5,746 bases of DNA from Paracoccaceae bacterium (GTDB taxonomy: Bacteria; Pseudomonadota; Alphaproteobacteria; Rhodobacterales; Rhodobacteraceae): contig JALQYS010000262.1 in the NCBI GenBank assembly GCA_023254015.1, positions 1 through 5,746 on the forward strand, written 5' to 3'. Each line of letters opens with the position of its first letter. The first letter of the stretch is position 1. Positions 1-5,733 of this stretch are shown here, piece after piece. Made by a program: the position numbers and the translations under genes. The notes under the pieces were generated by a model. The model searched no databases and had not been told where the DNA came from. It saw nothing but the letters and a program-made list of their open reading frames with translations.

Positions 1-510
1 GTCTGCGACGAACCCATCGCCGCGCTGGACGTGTCGATCCAGGCGCAGGTGGTGAACCTGCTCGAGGATCTGCAGGACAGGCTGGGCCTGACCTATCTCT
101 TCATCAGCCATGACCTGTCGATGGTGCGCCACATCGCCGACCGGGTGGCGGTGATGTATCTGGGCCGGATTGCTGAGCTTTCTCCGCGCGACGCGCTTTA
201 TGAAAAGCCGCTGCACCCCTATGCCGAGGCACTGCTGTCCGCCGTCAACGAGCCCGATCCGAACCGCGCCCGGCGCGCGCGGATCATCCTGAAAGGCGAT
301 GTGCCTTCGCCCGCCAATCCGCCCCGGGGCTGCACCTTCTGCACCCGCTGCCCCAAGGTCATGGACATCTGCCGCACCACGCGCCCCGATCTGGCTGAGG
401 TTCAGCCCGGCCGATTTGTCGCCTGTCATCTCTATGCCGCCGGATCAACCGGCGCGACCGAGGTTCCCGAGCAAAACCAACAATACATTCAACAAGGAGC
501 AAGCTCATGA
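1..510 (+). CDS. Peptide ABC importer ATP-binding protein (DppF/OppF-type), C-terminal part
   Basis: The open frame runs in from the left edge and gives the last 169 residues of an ABC ATPase; the Walker A and signature motifs lie outside the window. Visible are the end of Walker B (DEP, residues 3-5), the D-loop (AALD, 7-10) and the H-loop histidine (FISHDL, His37), followed by the usual VAVMYLGRIAE strand. After residue 70 comes the extension typical of di-/oligopeptide importer ATPases (HPYAEALLSAV, then NPPRGC). It carries cysteines 111, 114, 117, 124 and 142. The spacing Cys111-x5-Cys117-x6-Cys124-x17-Cys142 is the conserved pattern of this extension, reported in peptide-importer structures to hold an iron-sulphur cluster. 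The role is cytoplasmic ATP hydrolysis powering import. The stop overlaps the next gene's start (ATGA, 507-510), so this is one operon. Substrate class is inferred from family and neighbours only. Confidence 0.95.
   Translation, partial: VCDEPIAALDVSIQAQVVNLLEDLQDRLGLTYLFISHDLSMVRHIADRVAVMYLGRIAELSPRDALYEKPLHPYAEALLSAVNEPDPNRARRARIILKGDVPSPANPPRGCTFCTRCPKVMDICRTTRPDLAEVQPGRFVACHLYAAGSTGATEVPEQNQQYIQQGASS
494..499 (+). promoter_or_regulatory. Ribosome binding site of the substrate-binding protein gene
   Basis: AAGGAG lies inside the last codons of the ATPase gene and 7 bases before the ATG at 507. It is the best Shine-Dalgarno match among the genes of the window. This fits a binding protein needed in larger amounts than the ATPase, and it fixes the start. 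Confidence 0.85.
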
Positions 511-2207
511 AACTGAAAACCGCCCTTCTGGGCGCGGCCTGCGCATTTGCCTTCGCCCCCGCCGCCTTTGCCGAACGCGGCGCGGATGGCCATGTCAATG
601 TCCTGTATTGGCAGGCCCCCTCCACGCTGAACCCCTATCTGTCCTCGGGCACCAAGGACGTGGAAACCGCCTCGCTGGTGCTCGAAGGGCTGGCCGGTTT
701 CAACGAAAAAGGCGAAGTGATCGCCCGTCTGGCGGAATCGGTCCCGACCGTGGAAAACGGTGGCGTTGCCGCTGACCTGACCTCGATCACCTGGAAACTG
801 AAGCCGGGCCTTCTGTGGTCGGATGGCACGCCCGTCACCTCAGCCGACGCCAAGTTCACCTGGGAATACTGCACCCACCCCGAGGGCGGCTGCGCCCAGG
901 CTGCACGCTATGAAGGCGTGACCGCCATCGAAACCCCGGACGATCTGACGATCGTGGTCAAGTTCGCCGCGCCCAAGCCCAACCCCTACATGGCCTTTGT
1001 CGGTGGCACCTCGCCCGTCCTGCAGGCCAAGCAATTTGCCAACTGCCTTGGCGCCGCAGCCTCGACCTGCACCGATCAGAACTTCATGCCGATCGGCACC
1101 GGCCCCTTCGTCGTCAAGGAATTCAAGACCAACGACACCGTTTCGCTGGAAGCCAACCCGAACTACCGCGACCCGGCCAAGCCGGCCTTCGCCACCATGA
1201 CCGTCAAGGGCGGCGGCGACGCGCAGGCCGCAGCCCGCGCCGTGATGGAAACCGGCGAGTTCGACTATGCCTGGAACACCCAGATCAACCCCGAACTGCA
1301 GGCGGCCATGTCGTCGGGCGGCAAGGGCGTGTTTCTGAACGGCTTCGGCACGCTGGTCGAACGCATCGAGATGAACATGACCAACCCATCGGCCGACCTG
1401 CCCGAGGGTGAGCGTTCCACCACAAAGCACCCCCACCCGATCCTGTCCGACATCAAGGTGCGCACCGCCCTGTCGATGGCCATCGACCGTCAGGTTCTGG
1501 TCGACGTGGGCTATGGCCAGGCCGGACGGCCGACCTGCAATCTGGTGCCCGCACCCGAGATGTTCGCCTCGGACAACACCGGTTGCCTGACCCAGGACCT
1601 TGAAGGCGCAAAGAAACTTCTCGATGAGGCCGGTTGGGTCGTGGGCGCCGATGGCATCCGCGAAAAGGATGGCGCGAAGCTGCAGCTTCTCTATCAGACC
1701 TCGACCAACCCGGTCCGTCAGGACTTCCAGGCGCTGGTCAAGGGCTGGTGGGAAGAGATCGGCGTGGGCGTCGAGCTGAAGAACATCGACTCCTCGGTGT
1801 TCTTCGGCGGCGATGCGGGCTCGCCCGACACCTTCCAGAAGTTCTACGCCGACGTCGAGATGTATGCCAACAACTTCGACGGCACCGACCCCGAGCCCTA
1901 TCTGGCGCAATACATGTGCGACAAGATCCCCGGCCCGGAGAACCAGTGGCAGGGCGAGAACATCAACCGCTTCTGCGACCCGGCCTATGACGCTTTGGTC
2001 AAGGAAATGTCGGCAACCGCCGAAATGGGCAAGCGCGCCGAACTGGCCAAGAAGATGAACGACATGCTGACCAAGGACAGCATGGTTGTCGTGCCGCTGG
2101 TTGACCGCGGCCGTCTGTCGGCCGCTTCGGTCACGCTGGGCGGCGTGGTGCTGAACACCTGGGACACCGAGATGTGGAACGCCCAGGACTGGTTCCGCAT
2201 CAAGTGA
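507..2207 (+). CDS. Peptide-type ABC transporter periplasmic substrate-binding protein (family 5)
   Basis: This 566-residue protein is typical in length for SBP family 5 (DppA/OppA-like). Residues 1-22 form a Sec signal peptide: a Lys-rich start, a hydrophobic Ala/Leu/Phe core and an AFA cleavage site before Glu23. There is no lipobox, so the protein should be soluble in the periplasm. The family signature is seen around residues 96-121 (TWKLKPGLLWSDGTPV, then ADAKFTWEY). The second-lobe motif ALSMAIDRQVLVDVGYG is at 321-337. The mature chain has eight cysteines in four close pairs (122/129, 180/188, 344/360, 471/490), compatible with disulphides. Its role is to bind a peptide or related solute and deliver it to the two downstream permeases. 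Family 5 also includes binders of nickel, opines and sugars, so the ligand is not certain. The start is supported by AAGGAG 7 bases upstream and by the 4-base overlap with the ATPase gene. Confidence 0.95.
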   Translation: MKLKTALLGAACAFAFAPAAFAERGADGHVNVLYWQAPSTLNPYLSSGTKDVETASLVLEGLAGFNEKGEVIARLAESVPTVENGGVAADLTSITWKLKPGLLWSDGTPVTSADAKFTWEYCTHPEGGCAQAARYEGVTAIETPDDLTIVVKFAAPKPNPYMAFVGGTSPVLQAKQFANCLGAAASTCTDQNFMPIGTGPFVVKEFKTNDTVSLEANPNYRDPAKPAFATMTVKGGGDAQAAARAVMETGEFDYAWNTQINPELQAAMSSGGKGVFLNGFGTLVERIEMNMTNPSADLPEGERSTTKHPHPILSDIKVRTALSMAIDRQVLVDVGYGQAGRPTCNLVPAPEMFASDNTGCLTQDLEGAKKLLDEAGWVVGADGIREKDGAKLQLLYQTSTNPVRQDFQALVKGWWEEIGVGVELKNIDSSVFFGGDAGSPDTFQKFYADVEMYANNFDGTDPEPYLAQYMCDKIPGPENQWQGENINRFCDPAYDALVKEMSATAEMGKRAELAKKMNDMLTKDSMVVVPLVDRGRLSAASVTLGGVVLNTWDTEMWNAQDWFRIK

Positions 2208-2218
2208 TCCGACCTTCG

Positions 2219-2246
2219 GCAGGATGGGCAGCATTGCCCATCCTAC
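2219..2246. repeat. REP-like 28-base palindromic element, copy 1
   Basis: The arms AGGATGGGCA (2221-2230) and TGCCCATCCT (2235-2244) form a perfect 10-base-pair stem around GCAT. Beyond one C/A mismatch (2220/2245), G2219 pairs with C2246. It starts 11 bases after the binding-protein stop. The same element recurs at 2263 and 5706, always outside genes. It is a dispersed extragenic palindrome by appearance. In the transcript it would fold into a hairpin able to protect the binding-protein mRNA from 3' decay, as described for REP elements in the malE-malF gap of E. coli. Confidence 0.85.
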
Positions 2247-2262
2247 CCGAGGGACAGAACCC

Positions 2263-2290
2263 GTAGGATGGGCAATCCTGCCCATCCTAC
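2263..2290. repeat. REP-like 28-base palindromic element, copy 2
   Basis: This is the most perfect copy: GTAGGATGGGCA (2263-2274) and TGCCCATCCTAC (2279-2290) give an uninterrupted 12-base-pair stem with loop ATCC. It lies 16 bases after copy 1 in the same arrangement. The right foot is 4 bases from the weak AAAGG that precedes the permease start, so folding could limit ribosome access there. Either arm could also pair with the opposite arm of copy 1, giving alternative folds. No T-run follows, so it is not an obvious intrinsic terminator. Confidence 0.88.
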
Positions 2291-2308
2291 CCCCAAAGGC
2301 GCCCCCCG

Positions 2309-3316
2309 ATGCTGACCTACACGCTGCGACGGCTCTTGCTGGCCATCCCGACGCTTTTGCTCATCAGTCTTGTCATCTTCCTGCTGGTCGATCTTGCGCC
2401 CGGCTCTCCGGCCTCGGAAATCCCGCTGACCGTGCCGCCCGAGGTGCGCGAGAAGATCCTGCAGGCGCTGGGGGTGAACGAGCCTGTGCATATCCGTTAC
2501 CTCTTGTGGCTGAAGCAGTTCTTCTGGGTCGAACCGCTGAACGGCATCGATGCCCTCTTCGGCACCAGTTACGCCGAAGGCATGCAGCGCATCATCAGCT
2601 ATCAGAGCCGCAGCCCGGTCTTCCCGCTGATCGCCGAGCGCCTGCCGCAAACCCTGACCGTGATCGGGACCGCCTATCTGGTGGGCGTCCTGATCGCCCT
2701 GCCGATCGGCATCTATTCGGCCTACCGGCAATATTCGCTGTTCGATCAGTTCGGCACCATGTTCGCCATGATCGGCTTTTCGGTGCCCACCTTCTTTACC
2801 GGCACCGTCTTCATCATCGTCTTTGGCGTCTGGCTGGGCTGGTTTCCGACCAAATACGACACCACGCTCGAGGTGACGGACTGGGAAAGCTTTGTGAAGC
2901 AGCTGCGCCAGATGGCGATGCCGGTGATGGTTCTGGGCCTTGCAAATGCCGCCGCCATCAGCCGCTACATGCGCTCGTCCATGCTGGACAATATGAAGCA
3001 GGACTATGTCCGCACCGCCCGCGCCAAAGGGATGAGCGAGCGGACGGTGGTGCTGAAACACGTGCTGCGCAATTCGATGATCCCGGTGGTCACCATCATC
3101 GCGCTCGGGATCCCCTCGATCTTTGGTGGGGCGATCATCACCGAAAACCTCTTTGGCGTCAGCGGCATCGGTGCTGCCCTGATCGGCGCGATCCATGGCA
3201 ATGACCTGCCCATGGTGCAGACGCTGGCCTTCATCTTCGCGATCCTGATCGTGACCTTCAACCTGATTGCCGACGTGCTTTACGGCCTGCTTGATCCGAG
3301 GATCCGCTATGACTGA
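2309..3316 (+). CDS. Peptide ABC transporter permease, DppB/OppB-like
   Basis: The 335-residue inner-membrane permease matches the usual DppB/OppB length. It begins MLTYTLRRLLLAIPTLL, the characteristic N-terminus with the first membrane helix (about 9-29). A long periplasmic stretch follows to about 111. Further hydrophobic helices lie near 112-138, 148-174, 204-220, 258-280 and 304-327. The cytoplasmic coupling (EAA-type) loop is clear at 232-262: DYVRTARAKGMSERTVVLKH, then RNSMIPVV. The end LLDPRIRYD is typical of the family. It pairs with the next permease to form the channel and contacts the ATPases. The ribosome site is weak (AAAGG, 2295-2299, 9 bases from the ATG) and follows two strong hairpins, which suggests lower expression than the binding protein. 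No better in-frame start is apparent. Substrate is unproven, as for the rest of the operon. Confidence 0.94.
   Translation: MLTYTLRRLLLAIPTLLLISLVIFLLVDLAPGSPASEIPLTVPPEVREKILQALGVNEPVHIRYLLWLKQFFWVEPLNGIDALFGTSYAEGMQRIISYQSRSPVFPLIAERLPQTLTVIGTAYLVGVLIALPIGIYSAYRQYSLFDQFGTMFAMIGFSVPTFFTGTVFIIVFGVWLGWFPTKYDTTLEVTDWESFVKQLRQMAMPVMVLGLANAAAISRYMRSSMLDNMKQDYVRTARAKGMSERTVVLKHVLRNSMIPVVTIIALGIPSIFGGAIITENLFGVSGIGAALIGAIHGNDLPMVQTLAFIFAILIVTFNLIADVLYGLLDPRIRYD
3298..3302 (+). promoter_or_regulatory. Ribosome binding site setting the start of the second permease
   Basis: GAGGA, inside the end of the first permease gene, sits 6 bases before ATG 3309. This supports 3309 rather than the upstream in-frame alternative at 3267, which would add 14 residues without family-like character and deepen the overlap to 50 bases. 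Confidence 0.7.
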
Positions 3317-4214
3317 CGTTTCCCTCGACAAACCCGAAAGCCAGCTGGCCGCCGTCTGGCGCCAGTTCCGCCGTCACAAGGGCGCGGTCTTCGGGCTTGC
3401 GGTCCTCAGCCTTCTGGTGGCTTTCGTGCTGATCGGCCCGTTGGTCTGGGAGCTGCCCACGCTGACGACCACCCAGCAGATCCTGAACAAGAACAAGCCG
3501 CCGTCACTGGCCCATCCCATGGGCACCGACCAGATCGGCCGTGACATTCTTGACCGGATGATGTCGGCGGGCCGCGTCTCGCTGGCGGTGGGCTTCATCG
3601 CGATGATGATCGCGATCTTCGTCGGCACTTTCATCGGCATTCTTGCGGGCTATTTCAAGCGGCTGGACGGCCCGCTGATGCGGCTGACCGACATGTTCCT
3701 TGCCCTGCCGCTGATCCCGCTTCTGCTGGTGATGGTGATGCTCTTCCGCGACCGCATCGCCAAGGTGGTAGGCCCCGAGATGGGCGCCTTCGTCCTGATC
3801 GTCTTTGCCATCGGCATGACCAGCTGGATGCACGCCGCCCGCATCGTGCGCGGCGAGGTGCTGGCGTTGAAAGAGCGCGAATATGTGCTGGCTGCGCGGT
3901 CGATCGGGGCCCCGCCCCGCCGCGTGATCCTGCGGCATATCCTGCCCAATGTCATCTCGCCGGTGATGGTCGCCGCGACCTTGGGGATTGCCGAGGCGAT
4001 CATCACGGAAAGCGTCCTGTCCTTCCTTGGCCTTGGCTTTCCGCCCGACTTCCCCACCTGGGGGCGCCTGTTGTTCGACGGCCTGCAATACATGCAGCTT
4101 TACCCCGAGCGGGTGATCTGGCCGGGGCTCGCCATCTCTCTGACAGTGCTCAGCGTGAATTACATCGGCGATGGGCTGCGCGACGCGCTGGACCCTAAGG
4201 CGCGCGGGCGGTAA
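3309..4214 (+). CDS. Peptide ABC transporter permease, DppC/OppC-like
   Basis: From ATG 3309 this is a 301-residue permease, normal for DppC/OppC. The N-terminal OppC-type segment (WRQFRRHKGAVFGLAVLSLL, 17-36) leads into helix 1 (about 26-46). The family motif HPMGTDQIGRDILDRMM is at 69-85. Further helices lie near 90-114, 126-146, 158-178, 214-238 and 270-286. The coupling loop is at 191-221 (EYVLAARSIGAPPRRVILRH, then ILPNVISPVM). The late motif ESVLSFLGLGF is at 234-244, and PTWG follows at 249-252. The ending GDGLRDALDPKARGR is typical. The gene overlaps the DppB-like gene by 8 bases, so translation is probably coupled, and it is the last gene of the operon. It should form a heterodimeric channel with the preceding permease. 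I see no damage or missing key region. Confidence 0.95.
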   Translation: MTDVSLDKPESQLAAVWRQFRRHKGAVFGLAVLSLLVAFVLIGPLVWELPTLTTTQQILNKNKPPSLAHPMGTDQIGRDILDRMMSAGRVSLAVGFIAMMIAIFVGTFIGILAGYFKRLDGPLMRLTDMFLALPLIPLLLVMVMLFRDRIAKVVGPEMGAFVLIVFAIGMTSWMHAARIVRGEVLALKEREYVLAARSIGAPPRRVILRHILPNVISPVMVAATLGIAEAIITESVLSFLGLGFPPDFPTWGRLLFDGLQYMQLYPERVIWPGLAISLTVLSVNYIGDGLRDALDPKARGR

Positions 4215-4217
4215 GGG

Positions 4218-4239
4218 GCGGAGTTTTACAAAACTCCGC
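4218..4239. terminator. Palindrome 1 of three in the convergent gap; probable terminator
   Basis: GCGGAGTTTT (4218-4227) mirrors AAAACTCCGC (4230-4239), with AC at the centre. It begins 3 bases after the stop of the last permease gene. The stem has a GC clamp and an A/T apex. No T-run follows on either strand, so it is not a textbook intrinsic terminator. The position at the meeting point of two converging genes makes transcript ending or 3' stabilisation the likely role. Confidence 0.75.
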
Positions 4240-4240
4240 T

Positions 4241-4262
4241 CCGGAAAATTGCAATTGTCCGG
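4241..4262. terminator. Palindrome 2 of three in the convergent gap
   Basis: This 22-base palindrome has CCGGA and TCCGG clamps around AAATTG / CAATTG, with one A/G mismatch (4246/4257). It starts one base after palindrome 1 ends and has the same length. The role is inferred from position, as for its neighbours. Confidence 0.7.
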
Positions 4263-4263
4263 C

Positions 4264-4285
4264 CCGATTTCTTGGAAGAAATCGG
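4264..4285. terminator. Palindrome 3 of three in the convergent gap
   Basis: CCGATTTCTT (4264-4273) mirrors AAGAAATCGG (4276-4285) around GG. It is the third 22-base palindrome in the 23-base register. It ends just before the stop codon of the opposite-strand gene (4287-4289), so it is the first complete palindrome behind that gene. Its right foot (4282-4285) is shared with the next hairpin. Confidence 0.72.
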
Positions 4286-4298
4286 TTCAGTGAACCGA
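4282..4298. other. Short hairpin containing the stop codon of the minus-strand gene
   Basis: TCGGTTC (4282-4288) pairs with GAACCGA (4292-4298) around AGT. It overlaps the last codons and the stop of the DUF3422 gene and shares four bases with palindrome 3, so the two cannot fold fully at the same time. Its role is unknown. Confidence 0.6.
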
Positions 4299-5564
4299 CT
4301 TGCGGATGCGCCGCACCATCAGCCAGACCGCCGCCATCACCGGCAGCACCAAGGCCGCGGTCAGCGCCTCCTTGCCCCAACCTGCCGCCTTGGCCAAGGG
4401 ATAGGCCAGATAGCCTGCCAAGCTGACGGCATAATAGCTGATCGCGACCACCGACAGCCCCTCGACCGTGTGCTGCAACCGCAAGGCCAGATCGGCGCGG
4501 CGATCCATGCTTTCCAGAAGCTTCTGGTTCTGCGCGCTGCGCTCCACATCCACCCGCGTGCGCAACAGCTCGGCCGCGCGCTCGGCCCGTTCGGCCATTT
4601 CCTTCAGCCGCTTCTCGGCCGATTTCACCGTGCGCATCGCCGGATCATAGCGGCGCATCATGAATTCGCCAAAGGTCTGCCGGCCCGCTACCCGCTCTTC
4701 ACGCAAGACCTGCACCCGCTGGTTCAGGATCGCCTCATAGGCCAAGGTCGCGCCAAAGCGGAAGGTGAACTTGACGGCCAGACTTTCCAGCTCGGCCGAA
4801 ATCGCCAGAAGGCTGTGCAGCGCCGCCTCGGGCGAGGGTTCCGCCTCGTCCAGCGCCCCCACCAGCGCGGCAAGACGCGGGTCCAGCGCATTGAGCTGGC
4901 TCGTCAGCTGGCGTGACCGCATCAGCCCCAGCATCGACATGGCCCGATAGGTCTCGATCTCGCACAGGCGCTGCACGATGCGCCCGACGCGGCGGGCGCC
5001 GGTTCCGGGACGGACAAAGATGGCAAAGCGCATGTGGCCTGCAGGATCGATCCGGAAATCGCCCGCCACAACGGCGGCCCCATCGACCACCCGCGCCACG
5101 GCCAGACTTTCGGCGACAAACCACGCATCAAGGCGGGCCAGCATCGCCGCCTCGTCCTCGGGCATCACCTCGACCCGCATCAGAACAGATGTAAGCCGCT
5201 TGCCCGGGGCCCGCGCGAGCCAGTCGGCGGGAAGGACGTCGGCCTCCATCGGGTCATAGGGCCGGGCGGAAACGCCGGGCGTGAAGGCGGAATAGGTGAC
5301 GAACTCGGTATGGCTTTCCCATTTCAGGCTGGACCGGCCGATCTCGGCGGCGAAATGGGTGGCCTCGGGTTGGGGATGGCCCGTGCCGTGCCGGTCCAGA
5401 AGCGCCAGCAGATGATCCCGGTCGGCCTGCCGGTCACGGTTTGCCGCATCGACCGGCTCCTTGATCGCCAAATAGGCAACCGTGCAGGGGGCCTGCAGCA
5501 GCGGAAACGGCCGGGCATGCAGCTCGTTCACGGTGGCAAAGCGCTGAGGATGGTCTGGGATCAT
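4287..5564 (-). CDS. DUF3422 family predicted membrane-anchored protein, function unknown
   Basis: From the ATG at 5564 this gives 425 residues, fitting the DUF3422 family. Family features seen are DHPQRFATVNELHARPF at residues 4-20, KWESHTEFVTYSAF at 81-94 and ETYRAMSMLGL at 204-214. Residues 304-368 are rich in Arg, Lys, Glu and Ala, probably long helix or coiled coil (KSAEKRLKEMAERAERAAEL). Two hydrophobic helices follow at about 369-390 and 400-417, then a basic tail (RRIRKSVH). There is no signal peptide, so the large N-terminal part is probably cytoplasmic and anchored at its C-terminus. The family has no established function that I know of. An upstream in-frame GTG at 5627 would add 21 residues; I prefer 5564 because the family-like sequence begins there. 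The ribosome site is weak: GAAGA with a 5-base spacer, or AGGA about 14 bases away. It converges on the transporter operon and is probably transcribed alone. Confidence 0.88.
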   Translation of the reverse strand: MIPDHPQRFATVNELHARPFPLLQAPCTVAYLAIKEPVDAANRDRQADRDHLLALLDRHGTGHPQPEATHFAAEIGRSSLKWESHTEFVTYSAFTPGVSARPYDPMEADVLPADWLARAPGKRLTSVLMRVEVMPEDEAAMLARLDAWFVAESLAVARVVDGAAVVAGDFRIDPAGHMRFAIFVRPGTGARRVGRIVQRLCEIETYRAMSMLGLMRSRQLTSQLNALDPRLAALVGALDEAEPSPEAALHSLLAISAELESLAVKFTFRFGATLAYEAILNQRVQVLREERVAGRQTFGEFMMRRYDPAMRTVKSAEKRLKEMAERAERAAELLRTRVDVERSAQNQKLLESMDRRADLALRLQHTVEGLSVVAISYYAVSLAGYLAYPLAKAAGWGKEALTAALVLPVMAAVWLMVRRIRKSVH

Positions 5565-5676
5565 GGAAATCTTCGATGTCCTGCGGGGATTTTCCGCGAT
5601 TTGCGCCCTCGGGGCGCGGATTGCCACAGAAAACGCGGCATGCAGGGGTATGCAGGCAGGCTGTGGCGGAAATGCA
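5565..5676 (-). promoter_or_regulatory. Probable promoter and leader region of the DUF3422 gene
   Basis: This 112-base gap lies between the DUF3422 start and the terminator upstream and must hold the gene's promoter if it is transcribed alone. I see no convincing -35/-10 pair. It contains a small GC hairpin (GCGCCC at 5603-5608, GGGCGC at 5612-5617) and two ATGCAGG copies exactly 10 bases apart (5640-5646, 5650-5656), which could be an operator half-site pair or chance. Confidence 0.35.
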
Positions 5677-5701
5677 AAAGGCCCCGGTTGCCGGGGCCTT
5701 T
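5677..5701 (-). terminator. Strong intrinsic terminator, probably of a minus-strand gene beyond the right edge
   Basis: AAAGGCCCCGG (5677-5687) and CCGGGGCCTTT (5691-5701) form an 11-base-pair stem with a three-base loop. On the minus strand the stem is followed by TTTTGCATTT, counting the stem's own Ts, while the plus strand leaves only CTTTCGAGG. Minus-strand use is therefore better supported, although it may work both ways. It lies upstream of the DUF3422 gene and would insulate it from transcription entering from the right. Confidence 0.8.
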
Positions 5702-5705
5702 CGAG

Positions 5706-5733
5706 GTAGGATGGGCAATATTGCCCACCCTAC
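5706..5733. repeat. REP-like 28-base palindromic element, copy 3
   Basis: The left arm GTAGGATGGGCAAT and right arm ATTGCCCACCCTAC pair along all 28 bases except one A/C mismatch (5711/5728). The element is the same length and family as those at 2219 and 2263, with centre AATATT. It stands 4 bases outside the terminator hairpin, in intergenic DNA. The right arm carries the GGGTGGG variant and the left arm GGATGGG, so one arm has changed without its partner. Confidence 0.85.

Noticed and set aside
7..36. The D-loop reads IAALD where many peptide-importer ATPases have VSALD.
   Set aside because: This is a conservative change with the catalytic Asp-Glu and the Leu-Asp kept; there is no sign of inactivation.
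840..2285. A 481-codon open frame on the minus strand opposite the binding-protein gene.
   Set aside because: It is antisense to a well-supported family-5 binding protein, its product is His/Gly/Val-rich without recognisable motifs, and it starts inside the REP-like repeat. Long antisense frames are expected in GC-rich DNA.
2219..2290. Two 28-base repeats with a 16-base spacer considered as a minimal CRISPR.
   Set aside because: The spacer is too short, the repeats are near-perfect palindromes, there are only two here, and a third occurs alone 3.4 kb away. They fit REP-like elements much better.
2224..3204. A 326-codon plus-strand frame beginning in the repeats.
   Set aside because: It overlaps the DppB-like gene in another frame, has low-complexity Arg/His/Pro content and no family features.
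2243..3331. A 362-codon open frame on the minus strand opposite the first permease gene.
   Set aside because: The product is rich in Asp, His, Gln and Arg, the usual antisense reading of a membrane-protein gene, and the plus-strand permease is unambiguous.
5652..5680. A possible minus-strand promoter, TTGCAT and TGCATA about 17 bases apart.
   Set aside because: Both hexamers match consensus poorly and the -35 half abuts the terminator stem. The spacing alone is not enough.
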